A DNA stretch of 48,523 nucleotides from Oscillospiraceae bacterium (lineage in GTDB: Bacteria > Bacillota > Clostridia > Monoglobales > Monoglobaceae): positions 1 through 48,523 of the forward strand of contig SVKF01000014.1 in NCBI GenBank assembly GCA_015068605.1, in the 5' to 3' direction. The notes under the pieces are model-generated. The model was not told the DNA's origin and did not search any database. It was given only the letters and a program-made list of their open reading frames with translations. How positions within the stretch are numbered: the first letter of the stretch is position 1; each line of letters opens with the position of its first letter. Below, piece by piece: positions 7,662-16,156 of the stretch. The translations under genes were made by a program, and so were the position numbers.

Positions 7662-10600
7662 ATGGACGGATTTATGAAAATTATTGAGGAGCTTGCGGAT
7701 TTTTCCGACCTTACTTCCTCTATTCAAAGCAAAATAACTCCGATAAATCTTATGGGCGTGGCGGATTCTGTTCGTGCCCATTTTATTTCCTGCGCCACAA
7801 AAAAGCTTGATAAGAAAGCCTTTGTTGTGTCCGACAACGAGGCAGAGGCAAGACGAATCGTTGAGGATTTAAGCTTTTTTTCAGACAGCGAGGTGCTTTA
7901 TTTTCCGTCTATCGACCTGCTTTTTTACGATATTGAAGCCACAGGACAAGACATAAGAACGCAGAGACTTAAGGTTTTATACGCTCTTATGTTTTCTCCC
8001 GAAAAATATCATATTGTCACTACCAGAAAGGCACTTTGTCAGATAACCGCTGAAAAAGACCTTTATCTCTCGCTTTCCCGTTCCTTATCGGTAGGTGATG
8101 AAATTGACCTTGATGAAATACGCACTCTTTTTACCGACCTTGGTTATGTTTTTGAAAGTCAGGTTGAGGGAAAGGGGCAATGCAGTATTCGGGGAGGAAT
8201 TTTCGATTTCTTCCCACCTGAGAATGATTATGCAATAAGGGTTGAGCTTTTTGACACGGAAATTGATTCTATTCGTCTTTTCTCACCTGAGAGTCAACGA
8301 ACTGTTGAAAACGCCGACACGGTTATTCTGACCCCTGCAAGAGAGATTATTTTAACCGATGAAAAACGGGATATTCTTACGGCTTTTCTTAAAAATGAGG
8401 CTAAAAAATCAGGAAAATCCGACAACGAAATTAAGCAGAATTTGTGTCGGAGTCTTCTTCGTGATTGCGAACGGGTTGAGGAGAAAATAAATTTTCCGTC
8501 AATTCACAAATATATCCCTGTTCTTTATAAAAATATCCCTTCCTTGTCTGACTATATTGATGAAAACCATATTGTATTCTTTGATGACCCGGGCAGGCTA
8601 TCCGACAGTGCAAAAGCCGAAGAAGAACAGTTTAACGAGGATTTAAAGGCGCTTTTAGAAAGAGGAATTATTCCAAAGACTTCTTTTAAATACTGTAAAT
8701 CTCTTTCCGAGGCGACCAAGGAACTTACTCGTCACCCATTCGTCGGAATGAGCAGTATTTCATACTCCTCCCCTGACTACAAGCCGAAAAAGATTATAAA
8801 CATAACTTCAAAGGGAATAAACGACTATCACGGGAAAATGGAATTTTTCTTTGATGCTCTTTCCTTTTACAGAAAGAACAGCTACAAAACAATTATCCTT
8901 GCAGGAACAGAGGGCAGAGCAGAAAATCTGCTCACAACACTTTCTGACGAGGGCTATAATGCGACCTATTCAAAAGACCTTGAAATTCTTCCGGAAAACG
9001 GGGGAATTGTTGTTGCTTGCGGAAGTCTTTCAAAAGGTTTTGAATATCCGCTTATCCGCACGGTTATAATTAGTGACCGTGAGATTTTTGGCGGAAGAAA
9101 GAAGAAAAAATCCCGTTTTAAGGTTGATAAACGGGACAAAATCAACAGCTTCAGCGACCTGACCGTTGGCGATTTTGTCGTTCACCAAAATCATGGTATT
9201 GGTCAATATATGGGAACAGTTCAGCTTGACGCAGGCGGAATCAAACGAGATTATTTAAAGCTTATCTATAAGGGGAGCGATGTTCTCTACGTCCCGACAG
9301 ACCAGCTTTCTTTGGTTTATAAACACACTTCAAAAGAGGGTGCTTCTGTTCGTTTAAACACGCTGGGCGGTGCGGACTGGTCAAAGACAAAGCAAAGAGT
9401 TAAAAAATCCTGTGAGGATATCGCAGACCAGCTTATCGCTCTTTATGCCGCAAGGGAATCCATAAAAGGAGTTCAATGCGGAAAAGATGACGACTGGCAG
9501 AGAATGTTTGAAGCGGCGTTTCCTTATGACGAAACCGACGACCAGCTTTTGAGTATTGCTGAAGTCAAGGCTGATATGGAAAAGCCACGCCCAATGGATA
9601 GGCTTCTTTGCGGAGATGTCGGGTATGGTAAGACCGAGGTGGCTATGCGTGCGGCTTTTAAGGCGGTTATGAACGGGTTTCAGGTTGCCTATCTTTGCCC
9701 CACAACAATCCTTGCCAGCCAACACACCAATACCTTCCGCCAGAGAATGAAGGACTACCCCATAAGAATTGCGTCCCTTTCACGATTTTCAACCCCTGCT
9801 CAGCAGAAAGAGATTTTAAAGGGACTTAAATCGGGTGAAATAGACATTGTTATAGGAACACACAAGCTACTAAGCAACAAGGTTGAATATAAAAACCTTG
9901 GTCTTTTGGTTATTGACGAGGAGCAGAGATTTGGCGTTAAACATAAGGAATATATTAAGGAGCTTCGTAAAAACATTGATGTTTTAACCCTTTCCGCAAC
10001 GCCTATTCCGAGAACCTTGCATATGTCAATGTCGGGAATTCGTGATATGAGTGTTATCGCTCAACCACCGGGCGAGAGGTATCCTATTGCCACTTATGTT
10101 CTTGAATATGACCAAAATGTTATAAGAGAGGCAATTTATCGTGAAATCGGCAGGGGCGGGCAGGTTTACTATCTTTATAATCGTGTTTCCGGAATCGATA
10201 AGGTTGCGGAAGAAATTTCCAAAATGGTCCCCGATGCTAAAATCGCAGTCGCTCACGGACAGATGAAAGAAAGTGAGCTTGAGGCGATTATGATGGATCT
10301 TTACGAAGGCGAAATTGACATTTTAATCTGCACAACCATAATCGAAACCGGTCTTGATATACCGAATGTCAACACTATTATTATAGAAGATTCTGACAGG
10401 CTCGGCTTATCACAGCTTTATCAGCTTCGAGGAAGAGTCGGGCGTTCGGACAGACTGGCTTATGCTTATCTGACCTTCCGCAGAAATAAGGTTTTAACCG
10501 AGGATGCAGAAAAAAGGCTTCGTGCCGTTAAAGAATTTACAGAGTTTGGCTCTGGTTTTAAGATTGCACTTCGTGACCTTGAAATCCGTGGAATGGGTAA

Positions 10601-11153
10601 TCTTATCGGGGCGGCGCAGAGCGGTCACATGGAGGCGGTTGGTTATGAAATGTATTGTCGGATGCTGGACAGCGCAATAAAATCCCACAAGGGAATTATA
10701 TCCGACGAGCAGACAGAAACCCTTATTGATATCCCAATTGATGGATACATTCCCGAAAGATATATCCCTGCTCATTCACAGAGGCTTTCCGTTTACAAGC
10801 GAATTGCCGCCATTGAAACGCCCGAGGATTTGATGGATATGCAGGACGAACTTTGCGACAGATATGGGCAGATGCCTCCATCTGTTGAAAACCTCCTTGA
10901 AATTTCGCTTATTCGCAAAATGGCTTCCGATAAAAAGTTTACCGAGGTAAGCGTTAAAGAAAACAAGCTTAAGCTGTACTTTGATGCCGAAAATCCCCCA
11001 AATCTCGATAATGCAATTACCCTTGCTTTGGATAATCCTTTGGATATCGCAATTCGCAACGGGAAGCGTCCGCACATTGAGTTTGCATTGGATTTTGACG
11101 GCAATCACAAAAAATACACAAATATTATTAAAAAAACCATTGAAAAATTATAG
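7662..11153 (+). CDS. mfd: Transcription-repair coupling factor
   Basis: Large DNA translocase (about 1163 residues) that removes RNA polymerase stalled at lesions and recruits UvrA. The order is a UvrB-like N-terminal region, an RNA-polymerase-interacting domain (about 490-560, with VGDFVVHQNHGIGQY), RecG-like helicase lobes with Walker A GDVGYGKTE near residue 650 and DEEQ near 750, the QLRGRVGRS motif VI, and a C-terminal TRCF domain. All motor motifs look intact. No strong ribosome site precedes either ATG (7662 or 7674), so translation is probably coupled to the pth stop four bases upstream; the exact start is uncertain by a few codons. Confidence 0.95.
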   Translation: MDGFMKIIEELADFSDLTSSIQSKITPINLMGVADSVRAHFISCATKKLDKKAFVVSDNEAEARRIVEDLSFFSDSEVLYFPSIDLLFYDIEATGQDIRTQRLKVLYALMFSPEKYHIVTTRKALCQITAEKDLYLSLSRSLSVGDEIDLDEIRTLFTDLGYVFESQVEGKGQCSIRGGIFDFFPPENDYAIRVELFDTEIDSIRLFSPESQRTVENADTVILTPAREIILTDEKRDILTAFLKNEAKKSGKSDNEIKQNLCRSLLRDCERVEEKINFPSIHKYIPVLYKNIPSLSDYIDENHIVFFDDPGRLSDSAKAEEEQFNEDLKALLERGIIPKTSFKYCKSLSEATKELTRHPFVGMSSISYSSPDYKPKKIINITSKGINDYHGKMEFFFDALSFYRKNSYKTIILAGTEGRAENLLTTLSDEGYNATYSKDLEILPENGGIVVACGSLSKGFEYPLIRTVIISDREIFGGRKKKKSRFKVDKRDKINSFSDLTVGDFVVHQNHGIGQYMGTVQLDAGGIKRDYLKLIYKGSDVLYVPTDQLSLVYKHTSKEGASVRLNTLGGADWSKTKQRVKKSCEDIADQLIALYAARESIKGVQCGKDDDWQRMFEAAFPYDETDDQLLSIAEVKADMEKPRPMDRLLCGDVGYGKTEVAMRAAFKAVMNGFQVAYLCPTTILASQHTNTFRQRMKDYPIRIASLSRFSTPAQQKEILKGLKSGEIDIVIGTHKLLSNKVEYKNLGLLVIDEEQRFGVKHKEYIKELRKNIDVLTLSATPIPRTLHMSMSGIRDMSVIAQPPGERYPIATYVLEYDQNVIREAIYREIGRGGQVYYLYNRVSGIDKVAEEISKMVPDAKIAVAHGQMKESELEAIMMDLYEGEIDILICTTIIETGLDIPNVNTIIIEDSDRLGLSQLYQLRGRVGRSDRLAYAYLTFRRNKVLTEDAEKRLRAVKEFTEFGSGFKIALRDLEIRGMGNLIGAAQSGHMEAVGYEMYCRMLDSAIKSHKGIISDEQTETLIDIPIDGYIPERYIPAHSQRLSVYKRIAAIETPEDLMDMQDELCDRYGQMPPSVENLLEISLIRKMASDKKFTEVSVKENKLKLYFDAENPPNLDNAITLALDNPLDIAIRNGKRPHIEFALDFDGNHKKYTNIIKKTIEKL

Positions 11154-11168
11154 TTGATATAGTATAAT
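11140..11168 (+). promoter_or_regulatory. Sigma-A-type promoter at the end of mfd
   Basis: TTGAAA (11140-11145), 17-base spacer, TATAAT (11163-11168), an exact -10 box. The -35 box lies inside the last codons of mfd, so the next gene is separately transcribed. Confidence 0.8.
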
Positions 11169-11210
11169 GAGTATATCTATTTGAACTTTACCTTAGGAGG
11201 ATAATAAATT

Positions 11211-12587
11211 ATGTGGAAATGTAAAAAATGCGAGGCGGAGGTTGACAGCAATGCCGCTTCCTGCCCCGTTTGCGGTGAGGCTCAGCCTGAAGAAAATGAG
11301 GTGGAAAACACAGAGTTAAATTCTGTTTGGTTCTGCGAAGATTGTAAATTGGAGTGTGACGACACTTATTGTCCGAATTGTGGGAAAACCAACCCGGATT
11401 CCGACAATGACTCTGATGAAGCTACTCCAAAAAAAAGTAGCAAGATTTACGGTTTTGTTATAGCTGTTTCGGTTATTGTTGCCATAACCATCGGAATTTT
11501 CACCTACTTCATTTTTAACAGATATGTTGAAAAAACAGGAAATGACAACTCTGTTACATATAATGATGTTATAAGCTCTATGGATGGAATCACCGGAGAT
11601 GAGGTTATCTTTAAGATAAACGGGCTTGAGGTTACCACATCATTATTTAACAGTATGTGTGCGGAATCCGCTCTTGTTTATCAGCAGGAATACTGCGGAA
11701 ATGACATTTCAAAGCTGGATAATTTTAAGTGGACGGATAAAGCCAATAACGGAACAAAGAATACTCATCAGGAGCAGGTTCTTGAAAATGTTACCAATAA
11801 CTGCGTGAAGATATTTTCTGCTATTTCTTTAGGTGAGGAATTTGACATTCAGCCATCTCAACTCGCCCTTGAAGAAATCGAGGACAGAATTGCATCTGAA
11901 GAAAAGACATATGGAGACGATTTTGAAAAGCTTCTTAAGCTCAGCGGTTTTGAAAGTGTTGACCAATACAGAGAATATCTTACAGTGAACGCTCGCTATG
12001 ATGCTGTTTTGGCTGATATGGATGTAAATCCTGACCGTTATATTGACAAAGACGGTTCGATTTATGACACGAAAAATCCCGACAGAGTTTATGTTCTCTC
12101 CCTCTTCCTTTATTATGACGAAAGCGAGGAGGAAACAAAGAAAAGGGCTGAAGATATAATCAAAGAAGCACAAACCGAAGACTTTAAGGCTCTTATAAGA
12201 AAATATGATGAAACCGATTACACGGAAACAAAGCCCGGAATGATGGAGCACGGATTACTTTCTTCTCAATTGCCGGAAATGACTGATTTTGAAAATGCCG
12301 CAATGGCACTTAAAATTAACGAAGTCAGCGAGCCTATTGCAACTCCTACAGGATACTTTGTTTTAAAGAGAGTTGCTGTTATTGACGATGTTTTAAAACA
12401 CGCTGAAAAAGAAGCAAAGCTTATCGCAAACACCAGCGTTTTCAAAGATATTAAGATTACGGTTGATTACAAAAAGGTTTACGAAGAATCTCTCAAATCC
12501 AACGATTTGGCATTAGAAGATGAATACGATTTAGGTATGGAAAATTTGGCTGATGAGGATATTTCAGAAGAAATTCCTGAAAATTAG
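11211..12587 (+). CDS. Membrane-anchored parvulin-type foldase with two N-terminal zinc ribbons
   Basis: 458 residues. Two zinc-ribbon modules come first: C4/C7 with C18/C21, then C42/C45 with C54/C57, all CxxC pairs. An acidic linker and one transmembrane segment (about 79-102) follow, then a large extracytoplasmic part resembling PrsA/SurA: an N-terminal chaperone-like helical region and a PpiC-type parvulin domain at about 290-395. PrsA proteins help secreted proteins fold at the membrane surface. The usual PrsA is a lipoprotein; here the anchor is a transmembrane helix with cytoplasmic zinc ribbons, which is unusual. The prolyl isomerase domain is divergent, so catalysis is uncertain. GGAGG precedes the start. 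Confidence 0.75.
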   Translation: MWKCKKCEAEVDSNAASCPVCGEAQPEENEVENTELNSVWFCEDCKLECDDTYCPNCGKTNPDSDNDSDEATPKKSSKIYGFVIAVSVIVAITIGIFTYFIFNRYVEKTGNDNSVTYNDVISSMDGITGDEVIFKINGLEVTTSLFNSMCAESALVYQQEYCGNDISKLDNFKWTDKANNGTKNTHQEQVLENVTNNCVKIFSAISLGEEFDIQPSQLALEEIEDRIASEEKTYGDDFEKLLKLSGFESVDQYREYLTVNARYDAVLADMDVNPDRYIDKDGSIYDTKNPDRVYVLSLFLYYDESEEETKKRAEDIIKEAQTEDFKALIRKYDETDYTETKPGMMEHGLLSSQLPEMTDFENAAMALKINEVSEPIATPTGYFVLKRVAVIDDVLKHAEKEAKLIANTSVFKDIKITVDYKKVYEESLKSNDLALEDEYDLGMENLADEDISEEIPEN

Positions 12588-12600
12588 ACAAAACTATTCA

Positions 12601-12648
12601 AGGGACCGTGGCAAAATGAAATCATTTTGCTGTGGTCTCTTGTTTTAA
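12601..12648 (+). terminator. Terminator after the foldase gene
   Basis: An interrupted stem: AGGGACC (12601-12607) with GGTCTCT (12634-12640), and GCAAAAT (12611-12617) with ATTTTGC (12624-12630), followed by TGTTTTAAT. Confidence 0.6.
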
Positions 12649-12659
12649 TGTAGGTTTTC

Positions 12660-12688
12660 TTGACAAATTTTGGCGGTTGTGCTAAAAT
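12660..12688 (+). promoter_or_regulatory. Sigma-A-type promoter for the zinc-ribbon/TPR gene
   Basis: TTGACA (12660-12665), 17-base spacer, TAAAAT (12683-12688). Confidence 0.75.
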
Positions 12689-12712
12689 TCAAGGAAGAAA
12701 GGTGGATTTGTT

Positions 12713-13315
12713 ATGTCGGATTTAAAGTGTAAATACCGCGGCGGCGAAATTGTTTTAAACAACAATGAACATACAGGAAAATGCCAAAGCTGTGGGGCAG
12801 TTGTTCCGTTTTCCGCTTTGGCGATTGAAGAAAAGAAAAAGAAATCTATAAAAAAGATTAAAATTTTCTCTATAATTACATCTGCTTTGCTTCTTCTTGC
12901 AATAGGCGGTCATTTTCTGACAACAAAGGTTATTATTCCGAAACGGGAATATAATTTGGCTATGGAAAAATATAATTTAGCTGTAGAATATATGGAGAAG
13001 GGCGAGTATGAGAAAGCACTTGCGACTTTTAATCAACTGAACGGCTTTGAGGATTCGGAAGAAAAAATCAAGGAAACTAACGATTTGATTTATAAGAGAA
13101 AAATTAATATGTTGGCAGAAAAGCGAGAGGAATTGAAGAAATACAGCAACTTAATTTCCGCAGGAAGTTCTCACACAGTTGGTCTAAAATACGACGGAAC
13201 TGCTGTTGCTGCCGGAAGTAACATCTCTGGATTTATTCCTGGATCAGACGGACCTATTTATGTTATAGATAACGAAAATGGATATTGCAATGTTGAGGAT
13301 TGGGATTTATTTTAG
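12713..13315 (+). pseudogene. Decayed zinc-ribbon / TM / TPR / RCC1-repeat protein
   Basis: The 200-residue frame has a zinc-ribbon start, one transmembrane helix (about 45-68), a TPR-like helical pair (NLAVEYMEKGEYEKALATFNQL) and the beginning of an RCC1-type repeat (ISAGSSHTVGLKYDGTAVAAGSN). Two features point to decay. The first zinc knuckle reads CKYR where a CxxC is expected, a single base change (CGC for TGC). The RCC1 region stops after about one blade, with a scrambled join to a GYCNVEDW segment that would normally begin another repeat. Intact relatives of this architecture carry several repeats. It keeps its promoter and ribosome site, so a short product may still be made. A dispersed repeat follows immediately. 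Confidence 0.55.
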
Positions 13316-13380
13316 GTAACAAAAAGACGAAAAATATTTTGCGCTTTGGCTTTCACTCAAGTAAATAATGATTAATTCAA

Positions 13381-13530
13381 AATTACAATCCCTCAGTCGC
13401 TTTGCGACAGTTCCCTTTACACAAGGGAGGGCTTTATTATGCGGTTTTCAAGGCACCTCATCAGTCTCGCTGTGCTCGCCAGCTTCCCCTCAAGGGGAAG
13501 CCAAGCCTTTTCCTTTGAGGAGCCGGTGGT
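13381..13530. repeat. Dispersed palindromic repeat (MITE-like)
   Basis: A non-coding stretch between the decayed gene and cysK carries inverted segments: CCCTCAGTCG...AAGGGAGGG, and CTTCCCCT (13488-13495) with AGGGGAAG (13497-13505 region), within a longer CCTCATCAGTC/GAGG-type block. From memory, very similar blocks are scattered through genomes of gut Clostridia. Apparent frames through it are not credible genes. A related CTCCCT/AGGGGAG palindrome occurs inside the phage gene at 20431. Confidence 0.6.
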
Positions 13531-13594
13531 GGTTAGGGCTATGCCCGAAAATGAAATACCACCCGCTATATGTGTGCGAGTGGATATTTGTTTG

Positions 13595-14524
13595 TTATTC
13601 GTCAAAGAGGGGGGTTGAGAAGTATCTTTCGGCGGTGTCGGGGAGGACTGTTACAACAGTTTTGCCTTTGCCCAGTTTCTTAGCAAGTTTTATTGCCGCC
13701 GCAACATTTGTTCCGCCTGATATTCCGCACATTATCCCTTCCTTAAAGGCAAGTTCTTTTGCGCAGTTTATTGCTTCTTCGTCCTTTATTATACAAACAT
13801 CATTGAATATTTCAGTATTTAAAATTTTTGGAATAATTCCGTCGCCTATTCCCATTTGGATATGTGTTCCGATTGAGCCGCCCGAAAGGATTGCCGCATT
13901 TTCAGGCTCAACCGCCCATATTTCAATGTCGGGTTTTTTCGCTTTCAAGGTTTCGCCTATTCCCGTTATTGTTCCGCCTGTTCCTATGCCGCAACAAAAA
14001 CCGTGAATCGGACCGTTTACCTGGCTTAAGATTTCAACTGCGGTTGCTTCCCTTTGGACTCTCGGATTGGCAGGGTTTTCAAACTGTTGGGGAACAAACA
14101 CATTCTTATTTTTTCTTTGCATTTTAAGTGCAGTTTCAAGGCACTCCTCTATACACGCTCCGATATTTCCGGCATCGTGGATAAGCATAACCTCTGCACC
14201 ATAGTGCTTAACGAGTTTTCTTCTCTCTTCAGACACGGAATCGGGCATTATGATTATCGTTTTATATCCTCTCACCGCTCCCACAAGTGCAAGACCTATA
14301 CCCTGATTGCCGCTGGTGGGCTCGACAATTATGGTATCCTTATTCAAGAGACCTTTTTCTTCTGCGTCAAGAATCATACTGTATGCTGTTCTTGTTTTGA
14401 TTGAGCCACCCACATTGAGTCCTTCAAATTTAACAAGAATATCTGCCGCATTTTCATCCGCCATTCTTGACAGTTTTATCATAGGCGTATTCCCTATTGC
14501 TTCCAAAATACTATTATAAACCAT
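13595..14524 (-). CDS. cysK: Cysteine synthase family enzyme (O-acetylserine sulfhydrylase)
   Basis: PLP enzyme of fold type II, 309 residues, that probably makes cysteine from O-acetylserine and sulfide. The PLP lysine lies in GGSIKTR (about residue 43). SGNQGIGLA corresponds to the substrate loop usually written SGNTGIGLA, and the glycine-rich phosphate loop GIGTGGTITGIGE is intact. T replaces the usual D after the lysine (SIKTR versus SxKDR), and Q replaces T in the SGNxG loop; these differences leave room for a related substrate. A perfect consensus promoter is at 14556-14584. It lies head-to-head with the phage cassette. Confidence 0.85.
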   Translation of the reverse strand: MVYNSILEAIGNTPMIKLSRMADENAADILVKFEGLNVGGSIKTRTAYSMILDAEEKGLLNKDTIIVEPTSGNQGIGLALVGAVRGYKTIIIMPDSVSEERRKLVKHYGAEVMLIHDAGNIGACIEECLETALKMQRKNKNVFVPQQFENPANPRVQREATAVEILSQVNGPIHGFCCGIGTGGTITGIGETLKAKKPDIEIWAVEPENAAILSGGSIGTHIQMGIGDGIIPKILNTEIFNDVCIIKDEEAINCAKELAFKEGIMCGISGGTNVAAAIKLAKKLGKGKTVVTVLPDTAERYFSTPLFDE

Positions 14525-14555
14525 TTGTTACCTCATTAAATCAAATAATACCAAT

Positions 14556-14584
14556 ATTATATACTCTTAATTCATTCATGTCAA
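14556..14584 (-). promoter_or_regulatory. Perfect consensus promoter for cysK
   Basis: Minus strand TTGACA (14579-14584), 17-base spacer, TATAAT (14556-14561). No comparable promoter is visible on the plus strand for the phage cassette that starts about 100 bases away. Confidence 0.85.
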
Positions 14585-14675
14585 TTATTTTATCTTATTT
14601 TTTACATTTATTTTATTATATGACACCTTTTGCCACATTGTTCTCATTATATTTATGGCGAGGAGTGTGATGCTA

Positions 14676-14954
14676 ATGGCACACAAAAAGCTTAAGAATT
14701 GTATTCAAAAGCTTATGAACACGCCAATCGACAATGACGAGGTCAGAGACAAGCTCATATCCCTCGGCTTTTCTGAAAGGGACATTACCTTCCGTCTCGG
14801 AATGGCTTATGCTCTTTGCTCAAAAGCGCTGGCAAGCGGAGATGTTTCCGCCTACAAGGAAATAAGAAACACTCTTGGCGAGGACAATAGCTCAGCTGAT
14901 GAGGTTCTCAAAAAATTAGACAATGTTCTAAATTCTATTAAAGGGGTTATCTGA
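14676..14954 (+). CDS. Putative small terminase subunit
   Basis: A 92-residue, helical, basic protein at the position where phages encode TerS, the DNA-recognition subunit of the packaging motor. I do not recognise the sequence family, so the call rests on position and size. It ends in TGATG, overlapping the large terminase by one base. The ATG at 14676 has an AGGAG site 10 bases before it; the ATG at 14670 is only 4 bases from that site, and the one at 14655 has no ribosome site upstream. Confidence 0.5.
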   Translation: MAHKKLKNCIQKLMNTPIDNDEVRDKLISLGFSERDITFRLGMAYALCSKALASGDVSAYKEIRNTLGEDNSSADEVLKKLDNVLNSIKGVI

Positions 14955-16126
14955 TGTCCTTTTCCCAAAAACAACTTTCTTATTTCTCTCTTGCCAATCA
15001 CCGATGGAATATTAAGTCGGGTGCGACCCGAAGCGGAAAAACCTATATGGATTATTTCGTTATCCCTAAACGAATCCGCTCTATGAAAGGAAAAGACGGT
15101 CTTATTGTTCTTTTAGGAAACACACGGGGCTCTCTTACGAGAAATATAATTGAACCTATGCAAAGCATTTGGGGCAGTTATTTAGTTTCCGACATAAAAA
15201 CAAACAACACCGCTTCTCTTTTCGGCGAGACTGTTTACTGTCTTGGGGCTGACACCATAAATCAGGTTGACAAAATCCGCGGGGCGAGTATTAAATACTG
15301 CTATGGCGACGAGGTTGCTACCTGGAGTCCTGAAGTTTTCAATATGCTCAAATCCCGTCTTGACAAAGATTACAGTCTTTTTGACGGCACCTGCAACCCT
15401 GACTCTCCCAACCATTGGTTTAAAAAATTCATTGACAGCGATGCTGATATTTTTTATCAGCAATACACCATTGACGACAATCCATATCTTCCCGATTCCA
15501 TTCGTGAAAACATTAAACGGGAATACCTCGGCTCTGTTTTTTACGACAGGTATGTTCTTGGAAAGTGGGCTGCGTCAGATGGGCTTGTTTATCCCAACTT
15601 TAATCCGGAAAAACACATTTTTGACACTCCGCCGGCAAATGGAGAATACTATATCTCTATTGACTACGGAACTTTAAATCCTTGTTCTATGGGGCTTTGG
15701 TGTGTTGACAATTCCCAAAAGACCGCATATCGAATCAAGGAATTCTATCACAGCGGCAGAAACGGAACTATTTTAACCGATGAGGAATACTATGACGCAC
15801 TTTTAAAGCTTGCCGATGGCTATTCCGTTCAATCTGTCATCATTGACCCATCAGCCGCTTCCTTTATTGCCTGCATCAAGAGGCATGGCGTTTTTTCGGT
15901 CAGGAAAGCAAAAAACTCCGTTCTTGACGGTATTCGCTACACATCATCCCTGCTTTCTGCCGGAAATCTGAAGTTCCACAGAAGCTGCGAAGGGATTATC
16001 AATGAATTTTTATCTTATCGCTGGGATTCCACCGCTTCCTCTGACTCCGTCATAAAAGAAAACGACCATGCTTTGGACGATTTGCGTTACTTTTCCTATT
16101 CAGTTTTAAGGAGACTTGGCTGGTAG
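14954..16126 (+). CDS. terL: Phage terminase large subunit
   Basis: Packaging ATPase and nuclease, 390 residues, slightly short for the family. The ATPase has Walker A GATRSGKT (23-30) and Walker B KYCYGDE with D119 and E120. The C-terminal RNase H-like nuclease shows D237 (SIDYGT), D298 (IIDPS) and D375/D376 (DHALDDLRY). All catalytic acids are present, so both DNA translocation and cutting should work, which is important for judging whether the cassette still packages DNA. It overlaps the upstream gene by one base and is followed after 30 bases by the portal gene with its own GGAGG. Confidence 0.95.
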   Translation: MSFSQKQLSYFSLANHRWNIKSGATRSGKTYMDYFVIPKRIRSMKGKDGLIVLLGNTRGSLTRNIIEPMQSIWGSYLVSDIKTNNTASLFGETVYCLGADTINQVDKIRGASIKYCYGDEVATWSPEVFNMLKSRLDKDYSLFDGTCNPDSPNHWFKKFIDSDADIFYQQYTIDDNPYLPDSIRENIKREYLGSVFYDRYVLGKWAASDGLVYPNFNPEKHIFDTPPANGEYYISIDYGTLNPCSMGLWCVDNSQKTAYRIKEFYHSGRNGTILTDEEYYDALLKLADGYSVQSVIIDPSAASFIACIKRHGVFSVRKAKNSVLDGIRYTSSLLSAGNLKFHRSCEGIINEFLSYRWDSTASSDSVIKENDHALDDLRYFSYSVLRRLGW

Positions 16127-16156
16127 GAACTCCTTCACTTTTTTCAGGAGGACTTT

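Noticed and set aside
13368-14006. Long plus-strand reading frame opposite cysK
   Set aside because: It lies across a palindromic repeat and antisense to a clear cysK; no ribosome site or family match.
14676-14954. Host regulatory gene instead of TerS
   Set aside because: No helix-turn-helix motif was recognised, and the one-base overlap with terL and its position favour a small terminase, although the family remains unknown.
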